Shown here one piece after another: positions 16,351 through 25,011 of a stretch of 64,000 nt of DNA (the first letter of the stretch is position 1; every line of letters starts with the position of its first letter). Source of the DNA: Affinundibacterium macrobrachii (GTDB lineage: Bacteria > Pseudomonadota > Gammaproteobacteria > Burkholderiales > Burkholderiaceae_D); the NCBI RefSeq assembly GCF_014652415.1, contig NZ_BMYT01000001.1:1292168-1356167 (forward strand), in the 5' to 3' direction. Below the pieces are notes generated by a model, which saw only the letters and a program-made list of their open reading frames with translations, did no database searches and had not been told where the DNA came from. Both the position numbers and the translations under genes were made by a program.

Positions 16351-18816
16351 TTACCAATTCACACGAATTAAATTTGTTGATTTCGCGTTTGCACGGACTT
16401 GGGCTGTAAGTAACTTTGACTTTGGGTTCCAGCTAAATACAGCTTTCTTACCGTTCACAAGCACGTGATTTGGTGCTTGCTCCACATTATGCAAAAACAG
16501 GGAAACTTGTTTGCTTACAACCTTCATTTTTTTTCCGTTGCGCTGCTGTATCTGAATTTGCAGTGAAGGCTTGCCATTGCTTTGGGTCTGCAATGCACTT
16601 GTAAATTGATGAAGACGATAGCGGCCTTGTTGATAGGACTGCGCGGTGATGCCATCATCTTCATACATGCTCCCCTGTGCACTGCTCACCGCTGCGTCAT
16701 GATAGTAATGCAGCTCTAACGCACTCTCATCATAAAACTGCGTACTTTGCATAGGCTTAGCCATAGGAATAAAAGCACCAGCACGCACAAATACGGGAAT
16801 ATGCTCTTGATGCACTTCTACCGTATGCTGCGTACCACCGTTGTAAACCTGACCGCTATAAAAGTCGATCCAGGTTCCTTGTGGGAACATGACGTCGGCC
16901 TGCTGTTGCCCTGCTTGCATAATCGGTTGTACTAAAAAATCATTCCCCCACAAATACGACGCGGAATGAGAGCGCAATTGCTCTTTATCGGGTTCAGCAA
17001 AAAATAATGGTCGCATCAAAGGCAAACCTAATTGCTGATTTTCAAACGCGAGGGTGTAATTGTAAGGCAGCAAACGGTAGCGTAATTCAATCGCAGCTTT
17101 TGCTAACTGCTTAGCCTTAGCAGCACGAAAGATCGGCTCTGAAGCAACTTCTTCTTGCGCATGTGGGCGGAAGATAGGCTGAAACACACCGTACTGCAAC
17201 CAGCGCGCATACAACTCATCGTCTAAATTCGCGCCAGCAAATCCACCTAAATCCGAATGCATGTATGCCAAGCCTTGCATACCCATTTGCAATGCGATTT
17301 CTGGCTGCGAGCGTAGACCACCCCAAGTACGATTCACATCACCCGACCAAGGAATCAAGCCAAAGCGTTGCGAACCAGAATAACCAGCGCGCATCAAAAT
17401 AAAAGGACGTTGTGTTGGAAAATCTTTCTGATACCCCTGTGCGATTAACTTCGCCCATTCATGTCCATAGATATTGTGCACTTGATCTGCGCCGAGCTGT
17501 CCGTTCGCATGACGCAACTCACTAGGATGCACTTCTGGTTCACCAAGATCACCCCAGACCCCAGCAACACCTTGCTGCGCTAAACCTTTGTAGATATTCC
17601 AAAACCAGTCACGCGCTTTTGGTTGGAATAAATCAATTAATCCCGTATTACCAAAATAGAAGTCATAGGTGAAAGGCTTGCCTGCGTGATCCGTCGCCAG
17701 TATTTTTTCTTGTACCGCTTCTTGCCAACGATTTGAGGTAGTCAAAATAAATGGCTCAGTGATGAGTACGGTTTTCACACCTTGCTGATTAAAATCCGCA
17801 ATCATACTTTTCGGATTTTTAAAATTGTCTTGGTCGAAGGCGAGATTACCCATCGTCCCCTTCACTTCTTTTCCAAACCAATACAAATCAAAAATAATCG
17901 CATCAACGGGAATTTGCTCTGCACGATATTGCGCAATGACTTGACGAGCCTCGGCTTCTGAATGATAACCAAATCGACTGGCAAAATTACCGAACGCCCA
18001 GCGCGGTGGCAGTGGTTGGCGACCAGTGAGTTGGGTGTAGTTAGCAATCAATTTCGCCCAGGAGGCGCCTGCAATAATTTGATAGATTTTTCGTCCACCT
18101 ATGGTTTCATAGCTGAGTGAATTATCCTTATTGCTATCGAGATCAAGTGTGCCGATGGCGGCATTATCAAAATGGATGCCATACATCTTGGATGAATATA
18201 CCAGCGGTATCGCAAAGTTCATTTGACTCGATTGTTCTTCGTAGCCGTAATGCGCTTTATTGTAGAGCGGTAGCCGATGCCCACGCCGATTCATACCTAG
18301 CGCCCGTGCCCCAGCTCCATACAAAGCTTCGTTAGCATCTAAATGAAAACTTAAACGTTCTTTATTTTTCTCTACATTATCAATCTTTTCATAGCCCATT
18401 TTTTCCGAGGTTAATAATTTACCTTGATAAAAATAGCTGATCTGAAATGGTGCTTTTTGTATGCGTACAGAAATGCCTGCGCTTGCATAATCTATCTGCT
18501 GCGCGGCTTCTTGAAGCTGCATTTTGACCACTTGCGGTTTCGCCACCACCGCATGTGATTGCTGATCAAATGCGGAAATCACCTCACCTTTAGGGATAAA
18601 CTGAGTCTCAACAACTTCAGTCGAATAAGGACGGATTTGATATTCACCATCGTTCGTCACGATGACTAAATGCGCTGGGCTTTGCTTTACTTGCAGCACT
18701 TGGCGTTGCGGATTTTGCGCGTAAGCAGACGTACTCAAAACAAACGTATTAAAAGCAAACAGAATCGCTGCGGAGATGAGACTCACAGGCCGAAAGTGGT
18801 GTGTAGCTTGTTTCAT
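16351..18816 (-). CDS. GH31 alpha-glucosidase or 4-alpha-glucosyltransferase, secreted
   Basis: The 821-residue protein has a signal peptide ending near residue 33 (STSAYAQ). An N-terminal beta-sandwich is followed by a TIM barrel starting near residue 270 (PPRWAFGNFASRFGYHSE). The nucleophile is D423 in WGDLGEPE and the acid/base is D493 in PWSGDVNRTW. A C-terminal beta domain follows. The DLYWFGKEVKGTMGN insert resembles the Cellvibrio Agd31B-type oligosaccharide 4-alpha-glucosyltransferases, so transglucosylation of maltodextrins is as likely as plain hydrolysis. The ATG overlaps the amylase stop as ATGA (18813-18816), so the two are translationally coupled. It acts in the periplasm on products of the amylase. 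Confidence 0.9.
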   Translation of the reverse strand: MKQATHHFRPVSLISAAILFAFNTFVLSTSAYAQNPQRQVLQVKQSPAHLVIVTNDGEYQIRPYSTEVVETQFIPKGEVISAFDQQSHAVVAKPQVVKMQLQEAAQQIDYASAGISVRIQKAPFQISYFYQGKLLTSEKMGYEKIDNVEKNKERLSFHLDANEALYGAGARALGMNRRGHRLPLYNKAHYGYEEQSSQMNFAIPLVYSSKMYGIHFDNAAIGTLDLDSNKDNSLSYETIGGRKIYQIIAGASWAKLIANYTQLTGRQPLPPRWAFGNFASRFGYHSEAEARQVIAQYRAEQIPVDAIIFDLYWFGKEVKGTMGNLAFDQDNFKNPKSMIADFNQQGVKTVLITEPFILTTSNRWQEAVQEKILATDHAGKPFTYDFYFGNTGLIDLFQPKARDWFWNIYKGLAQQGVAGVWGDLGEPEVHPSELRHANGQLGADQVHNIYGHEWAKLIAQGYQKDFPTQRPFILMRAGYSGSQRFGLIPWSGDVNRTWGGLRSQPEIALQMGMQGLAYMHSDLGGFAGANLDDELYARWLQYGVFQPIFRPHAQEEVASEPIFRAAKAKQLAKAAIELRYRLLPYNYTLAFENQQLGLPLMRPLFFAEPDKEQLRSHSASYLWGNDFLVQPIMQAGQQQADVMFPQGTWIDFYSGQVYNGGTQHTVEVHQEHIPVFVRAGAFIPMAKPMQSTQFYDESALELHYYHDAAVSSAQGSMYEDDGITAQSYQQGRYRLHQFTSALQTQSNGKPSLQIQIQQRNGKKMKVVSKQVSLFLHNVEQAPNHVLVNGKKAVFSWNPKSKLLTAQVRANAKSTNLIRVNW

Positions 18817-20525
18817 AGTTTACCCAAAAGAATCATTGAATGTTTAGTTGCAATTTGGACTTTGCCAGATTGAACGATGACACTTTGGCCAGAGTAGTAA
18901 TCTTGCAAACGCTCGCCATCTCGGAACACCGTGTCGACAGCGATCGTATGCGTTTTCGCTCTGGGCAAATCGAGTGCAACGATGACCTGATCACTCACAC
19001 CGTCCTTTTGATAACTGCGCTGAAAGATATACGGCTTAGCAGAAAGTTGTTGATGTACACCAGCGCCAACTGCGATATGCGCGGCACGGAATTGCCCTAA
19101 TTTTTGCCAATGCTGGAGCAAGTCCCGATAGCTGGGAGTAGCTTGATAGGTAAATGGTATTTGCGTCGATGTTAGTGGTAAACGCACATTTTTTTGCAGC
19201 ACCGACCAATCCATCATGGATCGCAATTTTGCATCACCTTGCGCTTCAGCGATGTTTAATAATCGCGCGATTTCATCGCCGTAATAAATCTGCACAGAAC
19301 CCGGCGTCAACATCAATTTAGTTGCAGATTCAAATGGGCGTTGGCGCGCTGGATCAAACGGACTGCCATCATCATGCGAACTAATGTAATTTAATACCGA
19401 ATAGCCTTTTAAATCCTGTTGCAAGTAGTTGGCATAACGACTAAATAGAGTTTCGTAATCTTGCTGCGCATCCGATTTAAAACCAAAATTAATCATGCTG
19501 TCAAAGCCATTTGCATAATAATTGACGCGACTGCCGCCATCCATACGGAACTGCAAACCATCGCTGATTGGATAGTTATACGCCTCGGCAGTCATGAAAA
19601 ATGGCGCATCGCTAAACTTCTTTTTAGGATGGGCGCGCTTCCATTCCTCAAAAGCGATATGCGCTTCTTGCTTCAATTCTTTCCAAACGCTGGCTTCCAC
19701 ATGCTTAACTGTATCAACACGGAATCCATCAATGCCATATTTGCGTATCCAATCAGTGTGCCATTTCATCAGATGATAGCGCGGCGCACGTGGGAAACCG
19801 GTGCGCGCAAAATACGCGTCTAACTCTTTTACTTCGCGTTCATACCGCCCCTCTTGCTTCCACTTTTGTACCAGCTGTGGAGGCAAATCAACTGGCTTAT
19901 CACTCTCGGTCAAGATGTCAGGTAAGTTTTTTACCAAGGTACATTTGATTGCACCATCTGCCGTTTTGTAATCGCAAGTTGGTTCTGTACGCACCCAATC
20001 TGCAGGCCACGCCGTGTCGGTTGCAGTCACTGGTCCAATATGATTCATCACCACATCAAGCAAGATGCGTATGCCATGTTGATGTGCGACTTCGACTAGC
20101 TTTTTAAAGTCTTTATCACTACCTAAATTGGCGTCTACCTTGGTAAAGTCTTTGGTCCAATAACCATGAAATCCATACGACTTGCCCGTACCTTCATCGG
20201 TTCCTTCATGAATTTGTTCGACTGGCGGCGTGATCCATAAAGCATTCACACCCAAACGACTAAAATAACCATCCTGAATTTTGGCAATCACGCCTCGCAG
20301 ATCACCGCCCATAAAACCCCGCAGAGGCGCTGCATCGGCTTGTCGACCGTATGCCAAATCATTTGTCTTATCTGCGTTATGAAAACGATCTGTAAGCAAA
20401 AAATAGACAGTCGCGTTTTCCCATAAGAAGGGATGTTTGTTTGTTCGCTTATTTTCAGCCGCGCTCGCATGTTGAGTCAGGCTCAGGCTCAATAGCGATA
20501 AACAAATTAGGGTCTTACGAAACAT
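18813..20525 (-). CDS. Periplasmic/secreted GH13 alpha-amylase (MalS-like)
   Basis: The protein has 570 residues from the ATG at 20525, preceded by TAGGA; it begins with a signal peptide ending at HASA. A longer frame to 20630 would overlap the MFS gene and has no signal at its start. GH13 region I is DVVMNH (157-162). Region II GFRVDTVKH carries the nucleophile D271, region III FMTAEAY carries acid/base E314, and region IV SSHDD carries D385. An extra Cys pair (C184, C195) sits in domain B. The protein hydrolyses alpha-1,4-glucan or maltodextrin outside the inner membrane. It is coupled to GH31 downstream and 35 bp after the MFS symporter gene. Confidence 0.9.
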   Translation of the reverse strand: MFRKTLICLSLLSLSLTQHASAAENKRTNKHPFLWENATVYFLLTDRFHNADKTNDLAYGRQADAAPLRGFMGGDLRGVIAKIQDGYFSRLGVNALWITPPVEQIHEGTDEGTGKSYGFHGYWTKDFTKVDANLGSDKDFKKLVEVAHQHGIRILLDVVMNHIGPVTATDTAWPADWVRTEPTCDYKTADGAIKCTLVKNLPDILTESDKPVDLPPQLVQKWKQEGRYEREVKELDAYFARTGFPRAPRYHLMKWHTDWIRKYGIDGFRVDTVKHVEASVWKELKQEAHIAFEEWKRAHPKKKFSDAPFFMTAEAYNYPISDGLQFRMDGGSRVNYYANGFDSMINFGFKSDAQQDYETLFSRYANYLQQDLKGYSVLNYISSHDDGSPFDPARQRPFESATKLMLTPGSVQIYYGDEIARLLNIAEAQGDAKLRSMMDWSVLQKNVRLPLTSTQIPFTYQATPSYRDLLQHWQKLGQFRAAHIAVGAGVHQQLSAKPYIFQRSYQKDGVSDQVIVALDLPRAKTHTIAVDTVFRDGERLQDYYSGQSVIVQSGKVQIATKHSMILLGKL

Positions 20526-20560
20526 AAAAAATCCTATCTTAGAGAAAATACCCACGCGAT

Positions 20561-21889
20561 CTATTTTGTAATTGCCTTCTCGGCCTCGTCTTGTACAAAC
20601 AAAGTCAATACGCCTGCGAGCACCATACAAGCACCACCAAGCATCAAAATCTTGACGGATTGATTGGCAAAAAAGTGCTTCAAAATCGCCCCTAAGACAA
20701 CGCCAGCAACAATCTGCGGAATCACCACAAAGAAGTTAAACAAACCCATGTAGTAACCCATTTTATTTGCGGGCAAAGCGCCCGCCAAAATGGCATATGG
20801 CATGGTCAACACACTCGCCCAAGCAATACCCACGCCAACCATAGGCAGCAATAACATCTCTTTGGAGGTGATCGCAAAAATACTAATCAAACTAAATCCA
20901 CCAATCGCTAAACACAACAAATGTACAAACTTGCGGCTGGTGACTTTGGCCAACATCGGTAATAAAAACGCGGCAATTGCAGAGACACCGCCATACATGG
21001 CAAACATGATGCCAACCCAGTTACCTGCCTCTTGATAAGCACTCGATTGCGCGTCACTCGATTGGAAAACACCAGAGGCGATCGAAGGTGTGGTGTAGAC
21101 CCACATCGCGAACAAGGCGACCCATGTAAAAAACTGTACTATAGCCAGTTGTACCATGGTCTTTGGCATCTTAAAGAAGCCACCTAAGATTTCTTTCACC
21201 GCCTTACCCAAGCCTTGATTCGCCGCACGCTCTGCTAAAAAGGCATCCATGTCGGCGGGTGCATCTTCTTTACTCAACAAAACTGTCCACATGACCGCCA
21301 AGAAATACACACTGCCGCCCACATAGAAAGAATAACGTACAGTATCGGGAATCGCGCCATTGACAGGCACATTGCTGACGCCAAGATAGTCAGTAAAAAT
21401 CGTTGGCAATAATGAAGCGATCACGCCACCACAACCGATAAAAAAAGTTTGCATCGCAAAGCCACCAGTTTGCTGACTCGCATCTAACTTGTCGCCAACA
21501 AATGCACGGAACGGTTCCATCGATACATTGATCGAGGCATCCATCAACCACAGCACAAATACTGCCATCCACAACACACTGGAATTTGGCATCAGAAACA
21601 TCGCAATCGATGCCAATACCGAACCAATAAAAAAGAAAGGACGACGACGCCCCCATTTTGGATGCCAAGTGTTATCGCTTAAATAGCCAATGATAGGTTG
21701 CACTAACAAACCAGTAATCGGCGCCGCTAGCCAAAGAATAGACAGACTATCGATATCAGCACCCAAGGTGGCAAAGATACGACTGGTGTTGGTATTTTGT
21801 AGCGCAAAGCCAAATTGAATACCGAAAAAGCCAAAGCTCATGTGCCAAATCTGCCAAAACGACAGTTTAGGTTTTGCTAGTTGATGCAT
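20561..21889 (-). CDS. MFS sugar symporter (maltose/maltodextrin type)
   Basis: The 442-residue protein has twelve hydrophobic segments. The opening [21 protein letters not shown], the [15 protein letters not shown] loop with WGRRRPFF, and SMEPFRAFVGDKLD are typical of the GPH/SLC45-like sugar:proton symporters found beside TonB receptors and amylases in Caulobacter and Xanthomonas. It is clearly paralogous to the MFS gene at 31861-33180: the same opening FWQI...[17 protein letters not shown], and WGRR motifs. Maltose or short maltodextrin import across the inner membrane is inferred from the neighbouring amylase and GH31. Confidence 0.85.
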   Translation of the reverse strand: MHQLAKPKLSFWQIWHMSFGFFGIQFGFALQNTNTSRIFATLGADIDSLSILWLAAPITGLLVQPIIGYLSDNTWHPKWGRRRPFFFIGSVLASIAMFLMPNSSVLWMAVFVLWLMDASINVSMEPFRAFVGDKLDASQQTGGFAMQTFFIGCGGVIASLLPTIFTDYLGVSNVPVNGAIPDTVRYSFYVGGSVYFLAVMWTVLLSKEDAPADMDAFLAERAANQGLGKAVKEILGGFFKMPKTMVQLAIVQFFTWVALFAMWVYTTPSIASGVFQSSDAQSSAYQEAGNWVGIMFAMYGGVSAIAAFLLPMLAKVTSRKFVHLLCLAIGGFSLISIFAITSKEMLLLPMVGVGIAWASVLTMPYAILAGALPANKMGYYMGLFNFFVVIPQIVAGVVLGAILKHFFANQSVKILMLGGACMVLAGVLTLFVQDEAEKAITK

Positions 21890-21972
21890 AAATGTCCCCT
21901 CAAAAATTCGGTAGTTGGTCTATTCTTTGTATGTATTGCTTATGTGTATTGCCTAGTACCTTGCAAAGCGTG

Positions 21973-23172
21973 TTAAGAACTGCGTCCTATCAACTCGCGC
22001 AAACGCATTAGTTTTGGTTGCACCACTGGCACGGTTAACATCGTGCTGGCAATTGCCATCAGTAATAAAGCAGTAAAAGTAGCGTTCGTGATGATGGCCT
22101 TATCTAACAAAATATTGGCAAAAATAATCATGATCAGGGCCTTGGTTTGCAATAACCAGCCAATGATGCTGGCTTCACCCTTTTTCCATTTCAGTACACG
22201 TCCTGCGATTTGTATGCCGATCAATTTGCCAGAAACGGAGGCCACCAACAGCGCAAACGCGGCAATGAATACACTTGCCCCACCCATCGTCCAATTGGTT
22301 TTTAAACCGGTACTCAAGAAAAAGACGGGCATCATTACCAGCAAGACATGGTGACGCAATGCATCCATTTTTTCTTGAATAAACCAAACCGCATCCATCA
22401 CAGCACCGGCCAAAAATGCCCCCACCATAAAATGTAAGCCTGCCCAATCCGCCGCAAACGCGCAGATAGCCAACCAAATCAATGCGGCATACCATCGATC
22501 TGCTTCTTGTAAGCGCAGCATCAATTTTCTAAACAACCATGCGGCAACACCAAATACCATCAGAAAAACTACTTGACGACCAACTCTGGTCCAATCGAGC
22601 AAGATCAAAGCCAATACGCCCCAAATCGCAATGTCATCGACACTGGCATAGCGTAAGATTCTTTGTCCTAATGGTTCACGCAAGATCTGCATTTTTTCCA
22701 TCAACAAAATCAGAATCGGCAAAGCGGTAACCGCACATGACATGCCGATACCAAGCACGAATTGCCACGACAAAGCTTTTTCACCAATCCAACCTACCAT
22801 CGGCAACATGCCTAGCGCTACACCACTTCCAACTAGCAATGGCATACCTAACGCCAATCCCGCAGTGATTCCACTCTCGCGTTTGTGTTCCCAAGCTTGC
22901 TTCAAATCCAATTCAACACCAGCGATCATCACAAAAATCATAACCGCCCAAAGTGCGATTCCATTTAGATGCTGTACCACCACTGGGTTAAATACGAATT
23001 GGTACACCTCAGGTAAAGCATTGCCGAGCACTCCAGGCCCAAGCAAAATACCTGTGATGATTTGCACTACCACCAAAGGGGCGAAGTAATCAGTTTTCCC
23101 GAGCCGCCAAATCAAATAAGGCAGGCTGAAAATCACGAGCATCGCAATCAAAAAGATTTCGGTGTTACTCAT
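21973..23172 (-). CDS. CPA2-family cation:proton antiporter (Kef/Nha-like)
   Basis: The 399-residue protein has about twelve hydrophobic segments and no C-terminal TrkA-N domain, so it is the short membrane-only form. Typical parts are VVVQIITGILLGPGVLG, then FVMIAGVELDLKQAW, then YASVDDIAIWGVLALILL, where the paired Asp of SVDDIAIW is the ion-binding site. It would exchange Na+ or K+ for protons at the inner membrane. It lies between the halogenase-family gene (51 bp away) and the sugar symporter (83 bp away) on the same strand. This suggests cotranscription with the sugar locus, possibly supporting proton-coupled uptake. Confidence 0.85.
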   Translation of the reverse strand: MSNTEIFLIAMLVIFSLPYLIWRLGKTDYFAPLVVVQIITGILLGPGVLGNALPEVYQFVFNPVVVQHLNGIALWAVMIFVMIAGVELDLKQAWEHKRESGITAGLALGMPLLVGSGVALGMLPMVGWIGEKALSWQFVLGIGMSCAVTALPILILLMEKMQILREPLGQRILRYASVDDIAIWGVLALILLDWTRVGRQVVFLMVFGVAAWLFRKLMLRLQEADRWYAALIWLAICAFAADWAGLHFMVGAFLAGAVMDAVWFIQEKMDALRHHVLLVMMPVFFLSTGLKTNWTMGGASVFIAAFALLVASVSGKLIGIQIAGRVLKWKKGEASIIGWLLQTKALIMIIFANILLDKAIITNATFTALLLMAIASTMLTVPVVQPKLMRLRELIGRSS

Positions 23173-23223
23173 GGCAGATTTCCCTATCCATCAAGAAATC
23201 CACACAGAAAATATGAAGCAACA

Positions 23224-24738
23224 TCATGATAGACGTACAGCCGCGCAATGTTTAGCGATATACGCAGCATGATCTGGCATTACCTTGACGCACTTAGCGA
23301 TGACGTCGCGTACACTTTCGAGATACTCCAAGGTATCGGCTTCAGTTTGTAGATTGACCAAAGAATGAAAACTCTCGACTGGCATGTTTTGTCCTTCAAG
23401 CACTTGCAGCCAGCCGACTTCAGCAAACAATTCATCATCCACACGCAGTAAGCGACCGCTGGCTCGATACATTTCCATCTTATGCATCAAGCTTTCTGGC
23501 ACCGCCATCTCGGCACAATTTTTCCAAAATGGCGCATCTTCACGTTGATTTAATTTGTAATGCAAGATGACGAAATCACGAATGCGTTCATACTCAAATT
23601 TGCTTTGACGATTGTATTCATTGATATCGACTTGATTAAACACTTTGCCTGGGAAGAAACTAATCAAACGCGCGATGGCGGTTTGTATCAAGTGAATACT
23701 GGTGGATTCTAATGGCTCCAAGAAACCACTCGCTAAGCCAATCGCAACAACATTCTTATTCCAACATTGCTTACGCATTCCCGTGGTGAACTTCAACAAG
23801 CGTGGTTCTGCCAATGGCTTGCCATCCAAGTTTGCCAATAAGCTTGCAGCAGCTTCATCCTCACTAGTAAATTGGCTGCAAAACACGTGACCATTACCAA
23901 TGCGATGTTGCAAAGGAATACGCCATTGCCAACCTGCTTTATGCGCTGTCGAGCGTGTGTAGGGTGTTAATACTGGCGCCGATTCGCAAGGTACCGCCAA
24001 AGCGCGATCGCATGGCAAGAAATGCGTCCAATCTTCGTAACCAGTCTTCAATGTTTGCTCGATCAAAAGACCACGGAAGCCTGAACAATCGATAAATAAT
24101 TCGCCAGCAATCACCTCGCCATTTTCCAACACAATGGATTCGATAAAACCATCAGTATCGCGTTGCTTTACTTGCGTGATTTTTCCTTCGGTGCGGACCA
24201 CACCTAATTTCTCTGCATACTTGCGCAGATATTTCGCGTACAAACTCGCATCAAAATGATAGGCATGGGCGATTTGATTTAATGGTGAATTTTCTACCTC
24301 ATGATTCGCTGGCATAAACTTATTCGCTTTTGCCGCCATTCGTGTGATCGAATATTCTTCTAACGGTGCGACCTTGCCTTGTTGGCGAAACTTTTGCCAA
24401 TATTGGTCAAAACGTACCGTGTAGGTGTCTTGACCGATAGTGCCGAAACCATGCATGTAGCGATCACCAAGCTTGCCCCAATTGACAAATTCAATCCCTA
24501 ATTTAAAGGTGCCTTGGGTTTCTCGCAGAAACTCATTTTCATCAATGCCCAAGACATGATTGAAGCGCTGTATCATCGGAATCGTGGCTTCGCCCACACC
24601 GACGATACCAATTTCATCAGATTCGACCACGCGGATCTTGACTTGCCCTTGCAGAGTTCGGGCTAAGGCGGCAGCTGTCATCCAGCCTGAGGTACCACCA
24701 CCTACAATCACCACATCTTGAATTAATGGATTATTCAT
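23224..24738 (-). CDS. Flavin-dependent tryptophan halogenase-family protein
   Basis: The 504-residue protein has a FAD-binding VVIVGGGTSGWMTAAALA motif (9-26) and GVGEATIP (47-54). The lysine of TFKLGIEF falls at K79, the position of the catalytic lysine in PrnA/RebH. The halogenase signature GWQWRIP lies at 269-275, and FLEPLESTSIH at 340-349 carries the glutamate. All hallmark residues of the family are present. Homologues of this group are common beside TonB-dependent carbohydrate receptors in Caulobacter, Xanthomonas and marine gammaproteobacteria. A real halogenation substrate there is unknown, so the name describes fold and motifs rather than a proven reaction. Three helically spaced 11-bp repeats lie just upstream (24776-24808). 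Confidence 0.85.
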   Translation of the reverse strand: MNNPLIQDVVIVGGGTSGWMTAAALARTLQGQVKIRVVESDEIGIVGVGEATIPMIQRFNHVLGIDENEFLRETQGTFKLGIEFVNWGKLGDRYMHGFGTIGQDTYTVRFDQYWQKFRQQGKVAPLEEYSITRMAAKANKFMPANHEVENSPLNQIAHAYHFDASLYAKYLRKYAEKLGVVRTEGKITQVKQRDTDGFIESIVLENGEVIAGELFIDCSGFRGLLIEQTLKTGYEDWTHFLPCDRALAVPCESAPVLTPYTRSTAHKAGWQWRIPLQHRIGNGHVFCSQFTSEDEAAASLLANLDGKPLAEPRLLKFTTGMRKQCWNKNVVAIGLASGFLEPLESTSIHLIQTAIARLISFFPGKVFNQVDINEYNRQSKFEYERIRDFVILHYKLNQREDAPFWKNCAEMAVPESLMHKMEMYRASGRLLRVDDELFAEVGWLQVLEGQNMPVESFHSLVNLQTEADTLEYLESVRDVIAKCVKVMPDHAAYIAKHCAAVRLS

Positions 24739-24775
24739 CTTGAGCTCACACGCTAAAAAGAGTTGATGGAAATTT

Positions 24776-24808
24776 GCTTCGATCAGGCTTCGATCAAGCT
24801 TCGATCAA
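24776..24808. repeat. Three 11-bp direct repeats upstream of the halogenase-family gene
   Basis: Units GCTTCGATCAG, GCTTCGATCAA and GCTTCGATCAA abut exactly, 38-70 bp before the ATG at 24738. The 11-bp period places each copy on the same face of the helix, as expected for a regulator binding site array. I found no confident -10 element. Confidence 0.7.
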
Positions 24809-24967
24809 ATTGGAAAATTTTCTAGAAATCTTAGTGTACTGCACCGCATTCCGAGAAACCCATTTACCAAACTTATTTTCATCAAGTCTTTTCTGTTTTT
24901 TCTTTTTCGATCGTTAATTTCGAAACACAAAGAAACCAACAATATCGACAAAATCAAAAGCTAAAAA

Positions 24968-24999
24968 AAAGACCCCTGCCATGCCGCGCAGGGGTCTTT
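24968..24999 (-). terminator. Rho-independent terminator of the TonB-dependent receptor gene
   Basis: Arms AAAGACCCCTGC and GCAGGGGTCTTT form a 12-bp GC-rich stem, 12 bp past the stop codon at 25012. On the minus strand it is followed by a run of T. It separates the receptor transcript from the halogenase gene downstream. Confidence 0.9.
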
Positions 25000-25011
25000 A
25001 CTTAGTTCAAA

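Noticed and set aside
20526..20630. N-terminal extension of the amylase into the MFS gene
   Set aside because: It lacks a ribosome site, would bury the signal peptide 35 residues inside the protein, and overlaps the neighbouring gene by 70 bp.
24746..25011. CRISPR-like repeats near the halogenase gene
   Set aside because: The 11-bp units abut without spacers, so this is not a CRISPR array.
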